DNA of 64,000 bases from Streptomyces sp. NBC_00490 (GTDB taxonomy: Bacteria; Actinomycetota; Actinomycetes; Streptomycetales; Streptomycetaceae). This document shows positions 43,291 to 50,627 of this stretch, in pieces. Numbering within the stretch: position 1 is the first letter of the stretch; every line of letters starts with the position of its first letter. The position numbers and the translations under genes were made by a program. The stretch covers positions 7,998,001-8,062,000 of the forward strand of contig NZ_CP107869.1 in assembly GCF_036013645.1 (NCBI RefSeq). The letters run 5' to 3'. Under the pieces are notes generated by a model. That model had not been told where the DNA came from and did no database searches. It saw nothing but the letters and a program-made list of their open reading frames with translations.

Positions 43291-45002
43291 GTACGTTCCT
43301 CACCCAGGCCGTGGGCCGGGTGCGCTCCTTGCTGCCTGCCCGCGCCGACTTCGCACTCATGGCCCGCAACCCGCGCCGGGATCTGCTCGCCGGCCTCACG
43401 GTCGCCATCGTGGCGCTGCCGCTCGCGCTCGGCTTCGGGGTCTCCTCCGGGCTCGGAGCCGCATCGGGACTTGCGACTGCCGTGGTGGCCGGTGCCCTGG
43501 CGGCGCTGTTCGGCGGCTCCAACCTCCAGGTCTCCGGCCCTACGGGAGCGATGACGGTCGTGCTGGTGCCGATCGTCGCCCAGTACGGGCCCGGCGGAGT
43601 GCTGACGGTCGGGCTGATGGCCGGTGTGCTGCTGATCGCGCTGGCCTTGCTGAAGGCCGGCCGGTACATGCGCTACATCCCCGCGCCGGTGGTGGAGGGC
43701 TTCACCCTCGGCATTGCCTGCGTCATCGCACTGCAGCAGATCCCGAACGCGCTGGGGGTGGCCAAGCCGGAGGGCGACAAGGTCCTGGTGGTGACCTGGC
43801 GGGCGATCGAGGAGTTCGTGAAGGCGCCGAACTCGACCGCCGTGATCCTCGCGCTCGCCGTGGCAGCCGTGATGCTGCTCGGAGCCCGGTGGTGGCCCAC
43901 CATCCCGTTCTCGATCGTCGCGGTCATCGCCGCCACCCTCGTGTCCCAGCTCTTCCACCTGGACGCCGCCAAGCCGATCGGCGAGCTGCCCTCCGGACTG
44001 CCCGCCCCCTCCCTGGCCTTCCTCGACCTGTCCGCGGTGGGTTCGCTGCTCGCCCCAGCTGTCGCAGTCGCCGCGCTGGCCGCGCTGGAGTCGCTGCTGT
44101 CGGCGACGGTCGCGGACGGGATGACGGTGGGCCAGCAGCACGATCCGGACAAGGAGCTGTTCGGGCAGGGCATCGCGAACCTGGCCGCCCCGCTGTTCGG
44201 CGGCGTCCCCGCCACCGCGGCGATCGCCCGGACCGCCGTCAACGTCCGCACCGGCGCGGGCTCCCGGCTGGCCGCGCTCACCCACGCCGCCGTTCTCGCG
44301 GTCATCGTGTTCGCCGTCGCCCCGCTGGTCTCCAAGATCCCGCTCGCCGCCCTGGCAGGGGTACTGCTGGCGACCGCGATCCGGATGGTCGAGGTCGGCG
44401 CACTGCGGGCGATAGTGAAGGCGACCCGCTCGGACGCGATCGTCCTGGTCCTGACGGCCGTCGCCACGATCGCCCTGGACCTGGTCTACGCGGTGGTCAT
44501 CGGCCTGGTCGTGGCCGGCGCCCTGGCCCTGCGGGCCGTCGCCGACCAGGCCCGGATGGATCAAGTGGACTTCAGGACCGATCTACCCGGTGAGCACAGT
44601 GAGGAGGAGCACGCCCTGCTGGCCGAGCACATCGTCGCCTACCGGATCGACGGGCCGCTGTTCTTCGCCGGCGCCCACCGCTTCCTCCTGGAACTGAGCG
44701 AGGTGGCCGACGTCCGCGTGGTGATCCTGCGCATGTCGCGGATCACGACATTGGACGCCACCGGCGCCCTGGTCCTCAAGGACGCGGTGGAGAAGCTCAA
44801 CCGGCGCGGCATCGCCGTGCTGACCTCCGGGATACGCCCCGGCCAGCACCAAGCCCTGCAGTCCGTCGGCGTCCTGGACCTGCTCCAGCTGGAGGGACGG
44901 CAGTACGCCACCACGCCGGAGGCCATCGCCGAGGCCCGCGCCCACCTGCACCGGGCCGGACTTCTGCCCGGCATCCGTGTCACCGAAGAGGCTTCCCGAT
45001 GA
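43287..45002 (+). CDS. SulP-family anion transporter with STAS domain
   Basis: 571 aa, about 12 membrane helices (LLAGLTVAIVALPLALGFGV; QVSGPTGAMTVVLVPI) followed by a cytoplasmic STAS domain (about 450-560; HRFLLELSEVADVRVVILRM, DATGALVLKDAVEKL). Substrates of the family include sulfate, bicarbonate and other anions; none can be chosen here. M. tuberculosis has a SulP gene (Rv1739c) in its DosR locus, a parallel. It is the first transporter of a compact chain of overlapping genes. Confidence 0.9.
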   Translation: MSTFLTQAVGRVRSLLPARADFALMARNPRRDLLAGLTVAIVALPLALGFGVSSGLGAASGLATAVVAGALAALFGGSNLQVSGPTGAMTVVLVPIVAQYGPGGVLTVGLMAGVLLIALALLKAGRYMRYIPAPVVEGFTLGIACVIALQQIPNALGVAKPEGDKVLVVTWRAIEEFVKAPNSTAVILALAVAAVMLLGARWWPTIPFSIVAVIAATLVSQLFHLDAAKPIGELPSGLPAPSLAFLDLSAVGSLLAPAVAVAALAALESLLSATVADGMTVGQQHDPDKELFGQGIANLAAPLFGGVPATAAIARTAVNVRTGAGSRLAALTHAAVLAVIVFAVAPLVSKIPLAALAGVLLATAIRMVEVGALRAIVKATRSDAIVLVLTAVATIALDLVYAVVIGLVVAGALALRAVADQARMDQVDFRTDLPGEHSEEEHALLAEHIVAYRIDGPLFFAGAHRFLLELSEVADVRVVILRMSRITTLDATGALVLKDAVEKLNRRGIAVLTSGIRPGQHQALQSVGVLDLLQLEGRQYATTPEAIAEARAHLHRAGLLPGIRVTEEASR

Positions 45003-45319
45003 GCACTCCCTCCCGCCGCACGACTGAGGTTTCCGGCAGCGAGGCGCTGGGGCTGCTCCAAGGCGCCGCCCAGGGGAGCATGGTCCATGTGCGGCGTGAG
45101 ATGCCTGTGGTCCGCCCGACCGTCCATGTCCGGGAGTACGGACGTCTGATCGTCCGTACTCCCGCGCAGGCCGCCGCTCTGGCCTGCCGGCCGTCGCTCA
45201 CCGCTCACTACCGCCGTATCCTGCCCGGCTGGGCGCACGACCCGCACGACACCCTGGTCCGCATGCGCCCGCAAGCGGTGGCAGGGTTCCGCCTGGCCCA
45301 CGCCGAGGCCGCCCGATGA
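44999..45319 (+). CDS. Short PPOX-like (FMN split-barrel) protein
   Basis: 106 aa. The N-terminal stretch (SEALGLLQGAAQGSMVHVRR, PTVHVREYGRLIVRT) and the C-terminal HDTLVRMRPQAVAGFRL resemble the ends of pyridoxamine 5'-phosphate oxidase-like proteins such as that at 47.8-48.2 kb. The middle is shortened, so flavin binding is uncertain. ATGA overlap with the transporter and with the next gene. Confidence 0.55.
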   Translation: MSTPSRRTTEVSGSEALGLLQGAAQGSMVHVRREMPVVRPTVHVREYGRLIVRTPAQAAALACRPSLTAHYRRILPGWAHDPHDTLVRMRPQAVAGFRLAHAEAAR

Positions 45320-45741
45320 GCGCCCAACTGGAAACCCTGCCCCTGCGGCATGTGCTGACCCTGCCGGCGATGGGCTCGGCGGTAGGGATCGCTCGCGAGA
45401 CCACCGAGCAGGTCCTCGCCGAGTGGGGCATCAGCCGACGGCATCCCACGGTGGATCCGGCGTTGCTGATCCTGTCCGAGCTGGTCACCAACAGCGTCCA
45501 GCACGCCGCCAGTCTGTCCCCGAACGTCACCGTGATCTACGCGGCCGGCTCGGACACGTTCGCGTTCGCCGTGCACGATCGCCACCCCTACCAGCCCGCG
45601 CTGTTCGCCGCGGTGACGGGAACGGGCGGCGGCGGGCTGGGCACCGTCATGGAGCTGACCCTGGGCCTGGGCGGCACCGCCGTCATCCGCGGTGACGCGG
45701 ACGGCAAGGGAAAAAGCATCTGGATCACCCTCCCCCTGTGA
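45316..45741 (+). CDS. Anti-sigma-type ATP-binding protein (RsbW-like)
   Basis: 141 aa GHKL ATPase fold of the HATPase_c_2/RsbW type, abundant in Streptomyces. The N box is LSELVTNSVQHA and the G-box region is TGTGGGGLGTVMELT. Such proteins bind sigma factors or STAS antagonists. Coupled by ATGA overlap to the gene before it, with a STAS-like gene immediately after, so the two form a likely partner-switching pair. Confidence 0.85.
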   Translation: MSAQLETLPLRHVLTLPAMGSAVGIARETTEQVLAEWGISRRHPTVDPALLILSELVTNSVQHAASLSPNVTVIYAAGSDTFAFAVHDRHPYQPALFAAVTGTGGGGLGTVMELTLGLGGTAVIRGDADGKGKSIWITLPL

Positions 45742-45760
45742 AAGATCGAGGCGGCAGCGG

Positions 45761-46081
45761 ATGACCATCGAGTGGCGCAACGCCACCCACCCCGGCCCGG
45801 GTGTTCTCTCCCTGGCCGGGCACCTGGGCCCCGAGGCGGCCGCCCGGTTCACCGGCGCGATCGGCTGGGTCCTGGCCCGGGCGCCGGGCGTCATCCTGGA
45901 CCTGACCGCACTGCGTGGCTGGTCGGCCGGCGGCCAGGTGGCCGTGACCCAGTCGGCCCGCCTGCATCCCCGTGCGTTTGGACTGTGCGCCGCCCTCGCC
46001 GTTCACCGGGCCGTGGTGAGCAGCGCCAGTGGTGCAGGGACGCGTGGCCCGGCGAGCCCGCCGCGGCGATATGAAGCCTGA
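45761..46081 (+). CDS. STAS-domain (anti-anti-sigma-like) protein
   Basis: 106 aa. The core [20 protein letters not shown] and [19 protein letters not shown] fits a STAS domain with the serine usually phosphorylated by the partner kinase. The C-terminal 30 residues lose the pattern and are rich in Ser, Gly and Pro, so the domain end may be degraded. GAGG lies ahead of ATG 45761; the frame is open upstream to 45692. Confidence 0.65.
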   Translation: MTIEWRNATHPGPGVLSLAGHLGPEAAARFTGAIGWVLARAPGVILDLTALRGWSAGGQVAVTQSARLHPRAFGLCAALAVHRAVVSSASGAGTRGPASPPRRYEA

Positions 46082-46121
46082 TGTAAGTGATGCACACGAA
46101 GAACCAAGGCAAGGAAAGACC

Positions 46122-46484
46122 ATGAGCGATGTGACCGAGACGCTGCCGCCGTGCCCCGAGTGCTCCGGCACGTACACCTACGAGATGGGCGCGCTCCTGG
46201 TCTGCCCCGAGTGCGGCCACGAGTGGTCGCCCGCAGTCGCAGAACCGGTGGGCAGCGCCGAGGACGGGGTGATCAGGGATGCGGTGGGCAATGTGCTCGC
46301 CGACGGCGACACGGTGACGGTGGTCAAGACCTTGAAGGTGAAGGGCAGCCCGTCCGGGATCAAGACCGGCACCAAGGTGCGCAACATCCGCCTCGTGGAC
46401 GGGGTGGACGGCCATGACATCGACTGCAAGATCGACGGATTCGGCCCCATGCAGCTCAAGTCCAGCGTGGTCAAGAAGTCCTGA
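46122..46484 (+). CDS. yjdM: YjdM/PhnA-family zinc-ribbon protein
   Basis: 120 aa. N-terminal zinc ribbon ([20 protein letters not shown], then CGHEW) and the PhnA-type C-terminal domain ([17 protein letters not shown], then [10 protein letters not shown] and [11 protein letters not shown]). The protein family was once called alkylphosphonate utilisation protein, but no phn genes are near and the function is unclear. AAGGAAAG precedes ATG 46122. Confidence 0.92.
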   Translation: MSDVTETLPPCPECSGTYTYEMGALLVCPECGHEWSPAVAEPVGSAEDGVIRDAVGNVLADGDTVTVVKTLKVKGSPSGIKTGTKVRNIRLVDGVDGHDIDCKIDGFGPMQLKSSVVKKS

Positions 46485-46524
46485 CGGAGCGGCCCGTCGA
46501 CATCGCGGACTGAACGCAGACCCA

Positions 46525-46558
46525 GGTGGTCCTGTCCTCGGTCGTGGACGAGACCACC
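46525..46558 (+). terminator. Possible terminator after yjdM
   Basis: Outer 7-bp stem (GGTGGTC 46525-46531 and GACCACC 46552-46558) with an inner GTCC/GGAC stem. It lies 40 bp after the yjdM stop. Confidence 0.45.
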
Positions 46559-46741
46559 TTGTTTGTCGGCACCGGGCGCCCACCCGCGGGGCCGAGTCCA
46601 AAGTGTCCAGCGCGGCGTCCCGATCGACATGCAGTGGGCCCTCGCGCTGGGCCAGCACCCAGCCGACCGGTGAGGACCGGCGCTGCGCGGGGGCCGGGCA
46701 GTCGTGGGATGCGCACCGAACCCCAACCTCCTCGGATTGCC

Positions 46742-46763
46742 GAATTGCTAATATGAGCAATTC
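46742..46763. promoter_or_regulatory. Operator of ArsR-type regulator 2
   Basis: GAATTGCT-N6-AGCAATTC. The GAATTGC-N8-GCAATTC core is identical to that before ArsR regulator 1. The rest of the 415-bp gap (46485-46899) shows no supported gene. Confidence 0.75.
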
Positions 46764-46899
46764 ACGAGGTCATCATGTGAGAGTGAGGGCGCGAGGATGT
46801 CCCCATGACGAAGAGTTTTGGGTGGATGCGATGCACGGTGCACGCACGACAGCGGCCGTCCGGCACTCCGGCGGTCTCTACGGGAGTGGGGAGTGCGCG

Positions 46900-47262
46900 G
46901 TGAGCGCGCCGCTTTACCAATTGAAGGCGGAATTCTTCAAGACCCTCGGCCATCCCGTACGGATCCGCGTGCTGGAACTCCTCAGCCAGCGCGAGCACGC
47001 GGTCTCCGAAATGCTCGGTGAGGTAGGTGTCGAAGCCGCCCACCTCTCCCAGCAGCTGGCCGTGCTGCGCCGGGCCAACCTCGTCATCCCCCGCCGGGAG
47101 GGCTCGGCCGTCTATTACTCGCTGGCCAGTCCGCAGGTGGCGGAGCTGCTGCGGGTCGCGCGCACCATCCTGTCCGGCGTACTGGCGGGTCAGGCCGAAC
47201 TGCTGGCCAACCTGGAGGCCGCCGAGCCCGACGCCGAACCCAGGCGGCGCAGGCCGTCGTAG
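46900..47262 (+). CDS. ArsR-family transcriptional regulator 2
   Basis: 120 aa winged-helix protein very similar to regulator 1 (LYQLKAEFFKTLGHPVRIRV; AHLSQQLAVLRRANLV; GSAVYYSLAS), again without cysteine. The GTG at 46900 gives a family-like N-terminus. The frame is open far upstream (an ATG at 46831 would add 23 residues). It stands alone, with its operator about 150 bp upstream. Confidence 0.88.
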   Translation: MSAPLYQLKAEFFKTLGHPVRIRVLELLSQREHAVSEMLGEVGVEAAHLSQQLAVLRRANLVIPRREGSAVYYSLASPQVAELLRVARTILSGVLAGQAELLANLEAAEPDAEPRRRRPS

Positions 47263-47379
47263 ACGGCCCCACTCCAGCGGCGGCCGTCTCCCGGCGGAAA
47301 CCCATTGAGCGCTCTGACGGCGGGAGGCGGCCGCCCTCTCCCCCCTGCCTGCGGGGCCCATGGCGCGGGCGGTCGAAGC

Positions 47380-47690
47380 AGACGGTATCCGGTCACCAGG
47401 TCAGGCCGGATCCGCACGACGTAGCCCCCCTGCCCACCGGTCCGGGAGTCAGCGCGCCGCCGGCGGGCCACGTTCCAAGGGCGCCGTCCCGGTGACGATC
47501 ACGCTCCAGCCCGTATGGGACACCGGCGCGATCCCCGCACGGGCCCTGCTCTGTGCCGGGGCCGCGGTCTTGAGGCAGTGCTGTCGGCGAGCCGCCGCCC
47601 CAGGACGGCTCCGTCAGCCAGCTGGAAATCGACGGTCTCGTTCGCGTCCTGGAGGCCCGGACGGCTGGTGTTTTTTCACAAGGCGGGACG
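47380..47690 (-). pseudogene. PPOX-family protein remnant
   Basis: Scattered minus-strand pieces resemble a pyridoxamine 5'-phosphate oxidase-like protein in several frames: VDFQLADGAVL (near 47640), HTGWSVIVTGTAPLERG (near 47500) and YVVRIRPDLVTGYRLL (near 47400). They appear in the right order but are broken by frameshifts and a stop. The intact relative starts at 48239. The rest of 47263-47816 shows nothing else. Confidence 0.5.
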
Positions 47691-47816
47691 CCAGACGGCC
47701 GCGACGGGCGGCACCTGGGGCGGTGCGGCACATCCGCTGCCACCACCCCCACGACGCGGCGGGCGATCGTGGCCCGCGCAGATCGAGGACCGTGGCCAGG
47801 CCCTCTCTGCCGCTCC

Positions 47817-48239
47817 TCACGGATTGCCGCGTGCCCCGTTGAGCTCCCGGCCGGTGACCATCTCGGATTCGATCCGCACGTACACGGCCTCTTGCAGGGG
47901 CATCCAGGACATGGGGCCGTCCTGCGACAGGCGCTCGTGCTCGGCGGGCTCGGTCACCACGGTGGCCCGTCCGGTGACGACCACACTCCAGCCGGACCGG
48001 GTTGCCGCGTCGAACTCGTCCGCTTCGAAGGCGACCACGACGCCGTCGATGGCGCGTACGAGGTCCGAGTCCGGCGAGGTGCACAGCAGGACGGAGGCGT
48101 CCGTGTCCAGGGAGAAGTTGATGGGGAGGACCGCGGGCAGCGCCTGCCTGGTGTAAACCACGCGGCCGACCGGCACCTTGGAGAGCAGCCGCAGGCACTC
48201 CTGCCGGTCGAGTGAGCGAAAGGCGTCGTTCTGGGACAT
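47817..48239 (-). CDS. PPOX-family (FMN split-barrel) protein
   Basis: 140 aa pyridoxamine 5'-phosphate oxidase-like fold (CLRLLSKVPVGRVVYTRQAL, PAVLPINFSLD, SGWSVVVTGRATVV). Related proteins bind FMN, F420 or haem. The ATG at 48239 begins 42.5 bp from the centre of a DevR-type box, the spacing expected if transcription starts at the ATG itself. The mRNA could therefore be leaderless. Confidence 0.88.
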   Translation of the reverse strand: MSQNDAFRSLDRQECLRLLSKVPVGRVVYTRQALPAVLPINFSLDTDASVLLCTSPDSDLVRAIDGVVVAFEADEFDAATRSGWSVVVTGRATVVTEPAEHERLSQDGPMSWMPLQEAVYVRIESEMVTGRELNGARGNP

Positions 48240-48250
48240 CAGTCCATCGT

Positions 48251-48312
48251 CCCCGCGGGAGCCGGGAGGGGATAGGGCCAGTCGGCCCTATCCCCTCCCG
48301 GCTCCCGCGGGG
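48251..48312. promoter_or_regulatory. 62-bp palindrome centred on a DevR/OsdR box
   Basis: Perfect 29-bp inverted repeat (48251-48279 and 48284-48312) with a 4-bp centre AGTC. The middle 14 bases, GGGCCAGTCGGCCC (48275-48288), are a DevR-type box. Its left end is 12 bp from the start of the PPOX gene. On the other side narK starts about 250 bp away. As DNA it could be an extended dimer or tetramer site; as RNA it would be a very stable hairpin that could stop read-through in either direction. Confidence 0.75.
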
Positions 48313-48400
48313 ACGGCCGATCGCAGCCGTCGTTTCGCGTGAGCCGCTCGCGCAAGGCGGTTCAGAGGGCTGTTTGGAGGGACGGCCGGGTCCGAACCCG

Positions 48401-48435
48401 GGGACCGTCTGTCCGTCGGTAGGGACTGATGGCCC
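48401..48435. promoter_or_regulatory. Tandem DevR-type boxes upstream of narK
   Basis: GGGACCGTCTGTCC (48401-48414) and GGGACTGATGGCCC (48422-48435) start 21 bp apart and lie 125-160 bp before the narK ATG. Confidence 0.5.
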
Positions 48436-48559
48436 ATGCCCCTGGTGCGTCCTGATGCGGACAGTGGTGACGTGACGCTGTTCTGCAGGCAAGGAGCCTG
48501 CGGTGCGCGTGCGATCCCGGTGGCGCAGTACCACCATGAAGTGGAAAGGGGCGGACAAC

Positions 48560-49843
48560 ATGGTCCAGCCGTTGGAGTCGAAGAGCGGCAGCTCACCGTC
48601 AACTGGGTCGGTGTCCGGCCGGGCGTGGCTGATGCTGGCCCTGGCCACGGTCGGTTTCGCCGTGAACTTCTGGGCGTGGGCGCTGCTCAGTCCGCTCGGC
48701 CCCCGGTTCAAGGACGGCCTCGACCTGTCGTCGTTCGAGCAGTCGCTGCTGGTGGCGGTGCCGGTCGTGGTCGGTTCGCTGGGCCGGATCCCGGTCGGCG
48801 GCCTGACCGACCGGTTCGGCGGCCGGGTCATGTTCCCGATCGTGTCGGCGGCCACCATCGTGCCGGTGCTCTACCTCGGCCTGGCCGGGCACTCCTCCCT
48901 CGCCGCCCTGCTCATCGGCGGGTTCTTCCTCGGCGTCGGCGGCACTGCCTTCGCCGTCGGTGTGCCGCTCGTCAACGCCTGGTTCCCGCCCGAGCGGCGT
49001 GGTCTTGCCATCGGCGTCTTCGGCGCCGGCATGGGCGGCACCGCGATCAGCGCCCTGACCACGGTGAAGCTGGTCGACGCGAACAGCATGTCCACTCCGT
49101 TCCTGGTCACCGCCGCGGTCCTGGCCGTGTATGCGGTGGCCGCCGCGCTGCTGCTGCGTGACGCGCCCGGCCGCACCGTGCCGACCGAGTCCTTGGCCCG
49201 CCGCCTGGCCGCCACCGTCCGGCTGCCCATCACCTGGCAGGCGTCCGCGCTGTACGCGGTCGCGTTCGGCGGCTACGTCGCCTTCTCCGTCTACCTGCCC
49301 ACGTACCTCAAGACCGGCTACGGCCTGACCCAGGCCGACGCCGCGAACCGCATGGCCGGGTTCGTGCTCCTCGCAGTGGCGATGCGCCCGGTCGGTGGCT
49401 GGCTGTCCGACCGGATCGGTCCGGTCCGGGTGCTGGCCGGTGCGCTGACCGTGGTCGTGGCCGGTGCCGTCGTGCAGGCGTTCACCCCGGCCCTGGCGCC
49501 GGTGGGCACCGTCGCCTTCCTGGCCATGGCCGGCGCGCTCGGCGCGGGCAGCGGGGCGACCTTCGCCCTGGTGGCCCTGCGCACCCCGGCCAACCAGGTC
49601 GGCTCGGTCACCGGCGTGGTCGGCGCCGCGGGTGGACTGGGCGGCTTCCTGCCGCCGCTGGTGATGGGCTCGCTGTACGGCGCGTACGGCTCGTACGCGA
49701 TCGGTCTCGTCCTGCTCGCGATCGTGGCCGCCGCGGCGCTGGTCTTCACCCTCACCGGTGTCCGCGCGGCGGCCGAAGGCGGCGAGAGGAAGCCGCGCAC
49801 CGGCGGTCGGCGAGAGCACCGCACCGCCGGCACCACCGCGTAG
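48560..49843 (+). CDS. narK: Nitrate/nitrite transporter NarK
   Basis: 427 aa major facilitator protein with 12 predicted helices. NarK hallmarks include LGRIPVGGLTDRFGGR, the glycine-rich nitrate signature GFFLGVGGTAFAVGVPLVNAW (split across helix 4-5) and GAGSGATFALVA in the second half. AAAGGGG eight bases ahead favours ATG 48560 over upstream in-frame starts. It sits between DevR-type boxes and the second nar operon and supplies nitrate and/or exports nitrite for both reductases. Confidence 0.92.
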   Translation: MVQPLESKSGSSPSTGSVSGRAWLMLALATVGFAVNFWAWALLSPLGPRFKDGLDLSSFEQSLLVAVPVVVGSLGRIPVGGLTDRFGGRVMFPIVSAATIVPVLYLGLAGHSSLAALLIGGFFLGVGGTAFAVGVPLVNAWFPPERRGLAIGVFGAGMGGTAISALTTVKLVDANSMSTPFLVTAAVLAVYAVAAALLLRDAPGRTVPTESLARRLAATVRLPITWQASALYAVAFGGYVAFSVYLPTYLKTGYGLTQADAANRMAGFVLLAVAMRPVGGWLSDRIGPVRVLAGALTVVVAGAVVQAFTPALAPVGTVAFLAMAGALGAGSGATFALVALRTPANQVGSVTGVVGAAGGLGGFLPPLVMGSLYGAYGSYAIGLVLLAIVAAAALVFTLTGVRAAAEGGERKPRTGGRREHRTAGTTA

Positions 49844-49890
49844 GGGCGAGCGGCGCACAACGGCAGCAACGAAAGGCAGGGAGTAGACCA

Positions 49891-50367
49891 GTGTGCGAGT
49901 ACTGCGGCTGCCAGTCGCTGGCGTCGATCGACGAGCTGACCCGCGAGCACGACGAGGTCGTCCGCCTGATCAGCCACCTCCGCCCGGCCCGCCAGGACGG
50001 TGACGTGGACCGGATGGCTCAGATCGCCCGCGAGATCACCATCGTGCTCGACCCGCACACACGGGTCGAGGAGTACGGCCTGTTCCCCGCGATGGCAGTG
50101 GACTTCCCCGAGCAGATCGCCGCCCTGGAAGCCGAGCACCGCCGTATCGAGGTGGTGCTGGCCGAGGCCGCCGACGGCGCGACACCCTCGGACCCGACCT
50201 GGCCGGACCGGCTCATCGAGGCGATGGCCCTGCTGCGCGATCACATCCTCAAGGAGCAGGACGGGGTCTTCCCGGCCGCGCTGGCCAACCTCAGCACCGA
50301 GGAGTGGGAAGCGGTCGAGAGGGCGCGCGCGCAGGCAGGCGGTGCCCTGTCCCGGCCGGCCGTCTGA
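49891..50367 (+). CDS. Hemerythrin-domain protein
   Basis: 158 aa. The N-terminal CEYCGCQ cysteine motif is followed by a hemerythrin bundle with ligands in TREHDEVVRL, DPHTRVEEYGLFP, EAEHRRIEVV and LRDHILKEQDGVFP. It probably binds O2 or NO at a di-iron site; the Cys motif suggests an extra metal or redox role. GTG start with GGGAG seven bases upstream, 47 bp after narK and probably co-transcribed with it. Ends at a very strong terminator. Confidence 0.88.
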   Translation: MCEYCGCQSLASIDELTREHDEVVRLISHLRPARQDGDVDRMAQIAREITIVLDPHTRVEEYGLFPAMAVDFPEQIAALEAEHRRIEVVLAEAADGATPSDPTWPDRLIEAMALLRDHILKEQDGVFPAALANLSTEEWEAVERARAQAGGALSRPAV

Positions 50368-50392
50368 CCCCATGCTCCCGCTCTCTGGGGAG

Positions 50393-50447
50393 CCCTGCAG
50401 ATCCCGCGCCCCCGCTCGCAATGAGCGGGGGCGCGGGATCTGCAGGG
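50393..50447 (+). terminator. Strong terminator after the narK-hemerythrin unit
   Basis: Perfect 25-bp inverted repeat (50393-50417 and 50423-50447) with a 5-nt loop. It separates narK-hemerythrin from narG copy 2, so the second nar operon needs its own promoter. Confidence 0.9.
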
Positions 50448-50531
50448 GCAGGTATGGCCTCGCGGAGCCCGGGTAACCGCCCTGCCCGCAGGCGATCTTT
50501 GGCAGGCCGCATGTTGGTCGTGGTGTGGCTG

Positions 50532-50562
50532 TTGACCTTCCGGGGCACGGCGGTCGTAGAGT
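50532..50562 (+). promoter_or_regulatory. Possible promoter of the second nar operon
   Basis: TTGACC (50532-50537) and TAGAGT (50557-50562) with 19-bp spacing resemble a housekeeping sigma factor promoter. No DevR-type box was seen here, unlike narG copy 1. The spacing is longer than ideal, so this is tentative. Confidence 0.35.
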
Positions 50563-50627
50563 CGTGTGCGGCCGGAACCGATCATAATTCGAACGGGCGC
50601 CCGGTGCGCCCGGGGCGGAGTGGCACG

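Noticed and set aside
46178..46726. Minus-strand frame between yjdM and ArsR 2
   Set aside because: Overlaps yjdM antisense and shows no conserved motif; the hairpin after yjdM falls inside it.
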